NCBI RefSeq assembly: GCF_030463535.1
Contig: NC_132891.1
Location: 6,883,122 to 6,947,121, forward strand
DNA length: 64,000 nucleotides
From: Salminus brasiliensis
Taxonomy: Eukaryota > Chordata > Actinopteri > Characiformes > Bryconidae
Direction of reading: 5' to 3'
A program made the position numbers and the translations under genes. The notes under the pieces are model-generated. The model made no database searches, was not told the DNA's origin, and saw only the letters and a list, made by a program, of their open reading frames with translations. Shown piece after piece: positions 59,600 through 64,000 of this stretch (position 1 is its first letter; every line of letters begins with the position of its first letter).

Positions 59600-60320
59600 A
59601 AATCCCCTCGCTGTATAAACAAAGAGACCGTGTTCCAAGCCCCGCCTCCGCTCACGGCGGCATGGCAACGAACCGAGAGCTTAGCTTTTATCACACCTAA
59701 TAAAAAAAACACACTTATTTACCTTGTGATCCCATATATTCCCTTTAACAGCCGGGTTATTATCCTGTTGAGAAAAGAAACACGCACAGGTCATTTAAAG
59801 ACATCAGCAGCTGTTAAAAGTACTTTTCCAGTCGCTGAAACGAAGCTGCATTGGATTTACCTTTTAAAGCAAAGACACTGGAGTCACTGGAGTCACTGGA
59901 GCAGGCCCCTCTCAAGTCCGGATGGGTTCAAGCCTGCCAAAATCTGCCCACATCCACGCTCCAGCTCAGCCCGTTTTGCTGCTCTCCCGGTGCCTCGTCC
60001 TGTCCTTGGTCACGGAGGGGGTGTAAACACTGAGCACAGTCATGGCTCCGTCAGTTTTGGGCCACTCCGTCACGACGACTCCGCTCCTTTCTCTACCGTC
60101 CTGCCATCATGAATGTTTCTGTGTCATCTTTTGCTTTCACACGTAGGACGCATGATAATGTAAGCAGGAAGTTCGTCACTCTCAGATCGGACAGGATTAG
60201 AGTCCAGGCTGTTCTGTCCACTGCAGGGCGCTCTGCTCACCCAAACACGGAGGAGCCCTTTACAGGCCTTTTCAATTAATCTGCCGTCCGAGTAACTGGA
60301 GACCGAGCGGGTTTACCTGT
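59600..60320. promoter_or_regulatory. Second CpG-rich block upstream of dtx3
   Basis: CpG-rich non-repetitive DNA with GC-box-like CCCGCCTCC at about 59640 and a GGCATGGCAAC half-site resembling an RFX X-box at about 59660. Minus-strand donor-like sequences occur at about 59730 and 59860. It could be an alternative dtx3 promoter or belong to an unseen gene; no coding exon is recognisable. Confidence 0.3.
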
Positions 60321-60475
60321 GCAGTTTGTCAAATGCCCTTCGTGCTAAACAGGCTACAGGCTTTCCAAAATAAAAGTCCTCCAAGCGTATAATCAAGTAC
60401 TGTTATTACTGGCATTATTTATGCCTTATGTTTATAAACAAATCACAAAAACCCAGATATTTACCATAAAACCCA

Positions 60476-60479
<4 letters not shown>

Positions 60480-60521
<42 letters not shown>
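60480..60521. repeat. (TA)n microsatellite
   Basis: Uninterrupted TA dinucleotides for about 21 units. Confidence 0.97.
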
Positions 60522-60524
<3 letters not shown>

Positions 60525-60783
60525 AAGATAAGATAATCCTTTATTAGTCCCACAGTGGGGAAATTCTCAGTGTCACAGCAGAAAGGGATAGCAAGATAAA
60601 TAATTTGCACTATATACACAATATAAACAAGAATTTAAAAAGCAATAACAATATTATTTACAGGTTATTGCAAATGACTCTTAATTGCACATGTGTGTGT
60701 GTGTGTGTAGGGGGGGGGGTTGTATTGCACATAGTATTTTTGCATTGAGGGATCTCTGTTCCCTGAACATGTGTGTGTAGTTT

Positions 60784-60785
<2 letters not shown>

Positions 60786-60880
<95 letters not shown>
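60786..60880 (+). repeat. Long (TG)n microsatellite
   Basis: Uninterrupted TG/GT dinucleotides for about 47 units, the longest in the window. Confidence 0.98.
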
Positions 60881-60881
<1 letters not shown>

Positions 60882-60884
60882 TCT

Positions 60885-61105
60885 GCTGGGAGCAGACAGA
60901 TAATACCACTACCTGCTAGTGGGCTACCTCACCATGTAGGAGACTGGGGTTCGATTCCCAGTCTGGGTGACTATGCTGTGCCACACCAATAAGAGTCCTT
61001 GGGCAAGACTCCTAACACTACACTGACCCACCTCTGTAATACGAGTTACCTTGTAAGTCGCTCTGGATAAGAGCGTCTGCTAAATGCCATAAATGTAAAT
61101 GTCAA
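60885..61105 (+). mobile_element. SINE (family C) with conserved LINE-like tail
   Basis: GGGGTTCGATTCCCAGTC (B box) precedes CCTTGGGCAAGACTCCTAAC, ACCTCTGTAATACGAGTTAC and the tail TTGTAAGTCGCTCTGGATAA GAGCGTCTGCTAAATGCC, the shared 3' end of fish SINEs mobilised by LINEs. Confidence 0.85.
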
Positions 61106-62727
61106 TGTACACTCCACATTATTCCACTGATGACAATATAAAAATAAATATGTATATGTATGTATACATGGTGTGAAGGTGTGAATGACCAATCTACGCC
61201 TCATGACTGAAAAATCATGAGAAATGAAAAAGAAAAAAACTCAATCAATTTAATGGACAAAATTGTTTCAGTAGTGTCATCTTTAAAACACATGAACCAC
61301 ACCACACTGACTAGTTGTATGAGTTTGTTTAATGGAATAAAATCTAGATAACAGTCATTTGTACACTGTGCAGCAACATAAGTAGGAGCAAATACAATAG
61401 CAGAAATTTTATTTATTTATTTTTGTTTAGTTTTCTGGCTTTATTGGGTTTGTTCGTCTGCTTTTGGTTCATTTAAAATTATTTGACGGACATTCACACC
61501 TTGTAAATGTTTTTTTTAATTGATCCAGGACTATTGATCCATTCCCTACCCTCAGAATTATACACAGAACTGGGTAACAAGTTACTGCATATCTATGTTC
61601 ATAACTGTTTATGTTTACTTGTTATGAATATCACTTGTAATGTATGTGGACTGCAAAATTTGCTGTAATTATTAGAAGTACGACATTACTGTAAATCACG
61701 GACTGAAAGAAGGTCAAGGAGTCTTGTTTTGATGGCCGCACCAGGACTGTCTGTAGAAGTCTTTCTTTCACAGTATTGTCAGGATAGAAAGGGAGAACTG
61801 GGAGGATTTACCCTTGTGGACTGCTTCTGCACTTGACCAGGCCTATTAAAGCTTAAGCTCAGACATGTCATAATTCACTGCCATTCATAGCTACCATGTA
61901 GAACTGCAACTTCCTTTAAGGCATTTTTGCATGAAGTGAATTAGACTAGTGTGTGAAATGTTTAGAAACAAACACACCAGCACAAGATAACGCTACAAAG
62001 ACTGATTCAAGAGCAGAGCAAATCTGAAAAACCTGCTGGAAACATCTTCAGTGATACTAGTTGTCATCAGCACATGCTAGTTTCTGTGGTGAGTTTTGTC
62101 TGTTTGTTTTGGATACACTGGTTTGGGATAGACAGTACCAGCAACATGGGTGCTAATCGGCAAAACCTCCAGACTATCATCCTGCAGGACCATAGCTGGT
62201 AACCCAGCTTGCAGGACTTACTGGAGTGTAGCAGAGTGTACCAGTTCAGCTATGTGCACTGAAATGTTCAGCTAAGAAACATCAGTAATAATAATATAAT
62301 TAATTAATAGTAATAATTAGTAATTCAATGGTAAGGTATAGGGATGGAGTTCTGGGGGGGGGGCACTATTTTATCAGTACAGTTTTATTCATTTAACAAT
62401 TTCATACAGGGGATTGTCATGGAGGAAACATGATCTATGTTTTAAATAAAGTGATGAGATTTGGGTTGAGATCACACTGTAAGTGTATGTGATAAAACGC
62501 AAAACTCAGATTACAGATTTTATGTAGATCTTATATGCACATATAAGTCTCTTGCAAAAACACTAAAACAAAAACTGCATTTATTACTTCTAAAATAGTG
62601 TTTTCCATCTTATCTGCTAATAATTTCATTGAATATATCCCTCTATTTTTATAATTATAATTTGGTTTTATTTAACTCATTTGTATTGGATTTGATTTCT
62701 GTAATACAGACATACTTATTAAATATT
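61106..62727. other. Intergenic DNA; no gene seen
   Basis: AT-rich with no recognised exon, RNA gene or named repeat. Confidence 0.4.
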
Positions 62728-64000
62728 TATTGAATTGAAGGAACGCTTTATTAAATTGAGGGAATGATGTATTAAATTGAAGGAATGATTTATTAAATGA
62801 GGGAATGATTTATTAAATTGAGGGAATGATTTATTAAATGAGGGAATGATTTATTAAATGAGGGAATGATTTATTAAATTGAGGGAACAATTTATTAAAT
62901 TGAGGGAATGATTTATTAAATTGAGGGAATGATTTATTAAATGAGGGAACGATTTATTAAATTGAGGGAATGATGTATTAAATTGAATGATGTATTAAAT
63001 TGAAGGAATGATTTATTAAATGATGGAATGGTTTATTAAATTGAGGGAATGATTTATTAAATTGAGGGAATGATTTATTAAATGAGGGAATGATTTATTA
63101 AATTGAGGGAATGATTTATTAAATGAGGGAATTATTTATTAAATGAGGGAATGGTTTATTAAATGAGGGAATGATTTATTAAATTGAGGGAATGATTTAT
63201 TAAATGAGGGAACGATTTATTAAATTGAGGGAATGATTTATTAAATTGAGGGAACAATTTATTAAATTGAGGGAATGATTTATTAAATTGAGGGAATGAT
63301 TTATTAAATTGAGGGAACAATTTATTAAATTGAGGGAATGATTTATTAAATTGAGGGAACAATTTATTAAATTGAGGGAATGATTTATTAAATTGAGGGA
63401 ATGATGTATTAAATTGAAGGAATGATTTATTAAATGATGGAATGATTTATTAAATTGAGGGAATGATTTATTAAATGAGGGAATGATTTATTAAGTGAGG
63501 GAATGATTTATTAAATTGAGGGAATGATTTATTAAATGAGGGAATGATTTATTAAATTGAGGGAATGATTTATTAAATTGAGGGAATGATGTATTAAATT
63601 GAAGGAATGATTTATTAAATGATGGAATGATTTATTAAATTGAGGGAATGATTTATTAAATGAGGGAATGATTTATTAAGTGAGGGAATGATTTATTAAA
63701 TTGAGGGAATGATTTATTAAATGAGGGAATGATTTATTAAATTGAGGGAATGATTTATTAAGTGAGGGAATGGTTTATTAAATTGAGGGAATGATTTATT
63801 AAATGAGGGAATGATTTATTAAATTGAGGGAATGATTTATTAAGTGAGGGAATGGTTTATTAAATGAGGGAATGATTTATTAAATGAGGGCATGGTTTAT
63901 TAAATGAGGGAATGATTTATTAAATTGAGGGAATGATTTATTAAATGAGGGAACGATTTATTAAATTGAGGGAATGATTTATTAAATTGAGGGAACAATT
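62728..64000 (+). repeat. AT-rich 21-22-bp minisatellite, continues past window
   Basis: About 58 units of GAATGATTTATTAAATTGAG GG or a one-base-shorter variant with AAATGAGGG; some units have AACAATT, AATGATG or AAGTGAGG. Longer blocks recur (for example 63385-63520 and 63571-63700). The right edge is beyond 64000. Confidence 0.97.

Noticed and set aside
59630..60112. 160-codon + strand ORF in CpG-rich block
   Set aside because: No recognisable domain and weak start context; composition effect is more likely, though a 5' noncoding exon here is possible.
62728..64000. CRISPR-like appearance of the repeat array
   Set aside because: No distinct spacers, unit only 21-22 bp, eukaryotic context; an ordinary minisatellite.

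Overview
The window is vertebrate nuclear DNA, almost certainly from a ray-finned (teleost) fish. Two intact multi-exon genes with canonical splice sites can be read. The rest is filled with fish-type tRNA-derived SINEs, Tc1-like remnants, a high-copy MITE-like family, long microsatellites and three large minisatellites. An otophysan fish (characin or catfish relatives) would fit the repeat content, but that is inference. There are no bacterial-type operons, CRISPR arrays or phage genes.

Layout. Positions 1-4250 are repeats. A TATA-containing promoter (about 4250-4860) drives rnd1 on the + strand: five coding exons between 4864 and 21318 encode 232 residues, the same length as human RND1. Its 13.6-kb intron 2 holds SINEs, an 80-bp tandem array, a (TG)n tract, a 54/32-bp minisatellite at 15082-15970 and several GC-richer non-repetitive blocks that could be regulatory. 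A long 3' UTR probably runs to a poly(A) signal at 24614 and contains a strong inverted repeat near 24.1 kb.

From 24.6 to 50.5 kb I find no complete gene. This interval has many MITE copies, Tc1-like relics, GGTCA-rich degenerate repeats, CA/CT tracts and a 1.8-kb minisatellite (45446-47272) with a 536-bp higher-order period. It also has two unrecognised minus-strand protein-like segments (27562-27765 and 47556-47985) that may be exons or gene relics.

On the - strand, dtx3 (Deltex-type RING E3 ubiquitin ligase) occupies 56229 down to 52963 in three coding exons (363 residues). Its 3' UTR probably extends to a poly(A) signal at 50528-50533, and its promoter and 5' noncoding exon probably lie in the CpG-rich block 57050-57600. 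rnd1 and dtx3 are therefore convergent. Beyond dtx3 come SINEs with attached (TG)n tails, a second CpG-rich block (59600-60320), a very long (TG)n, and an AT-rich 21-22-bp minisatellite running off the window end.

The genes are not known to act in one pathway. Rnd1 is a GTPase-defective Rho-family protein that antagonises RhoA and acts in plexin signalling. DTX3 is a ubiquitin ligase of the Notch-linked Deltex family. The most unexpected shared signal is a 10-mer, GAACCGATTC, found twice upstream of each gene in the same orientation relative to transcription. I see no convincing new multi-gene system; the best leads are that motif, the 3' UTR hairpin, the two orphan protein-like segments and the minisatellite architectures.
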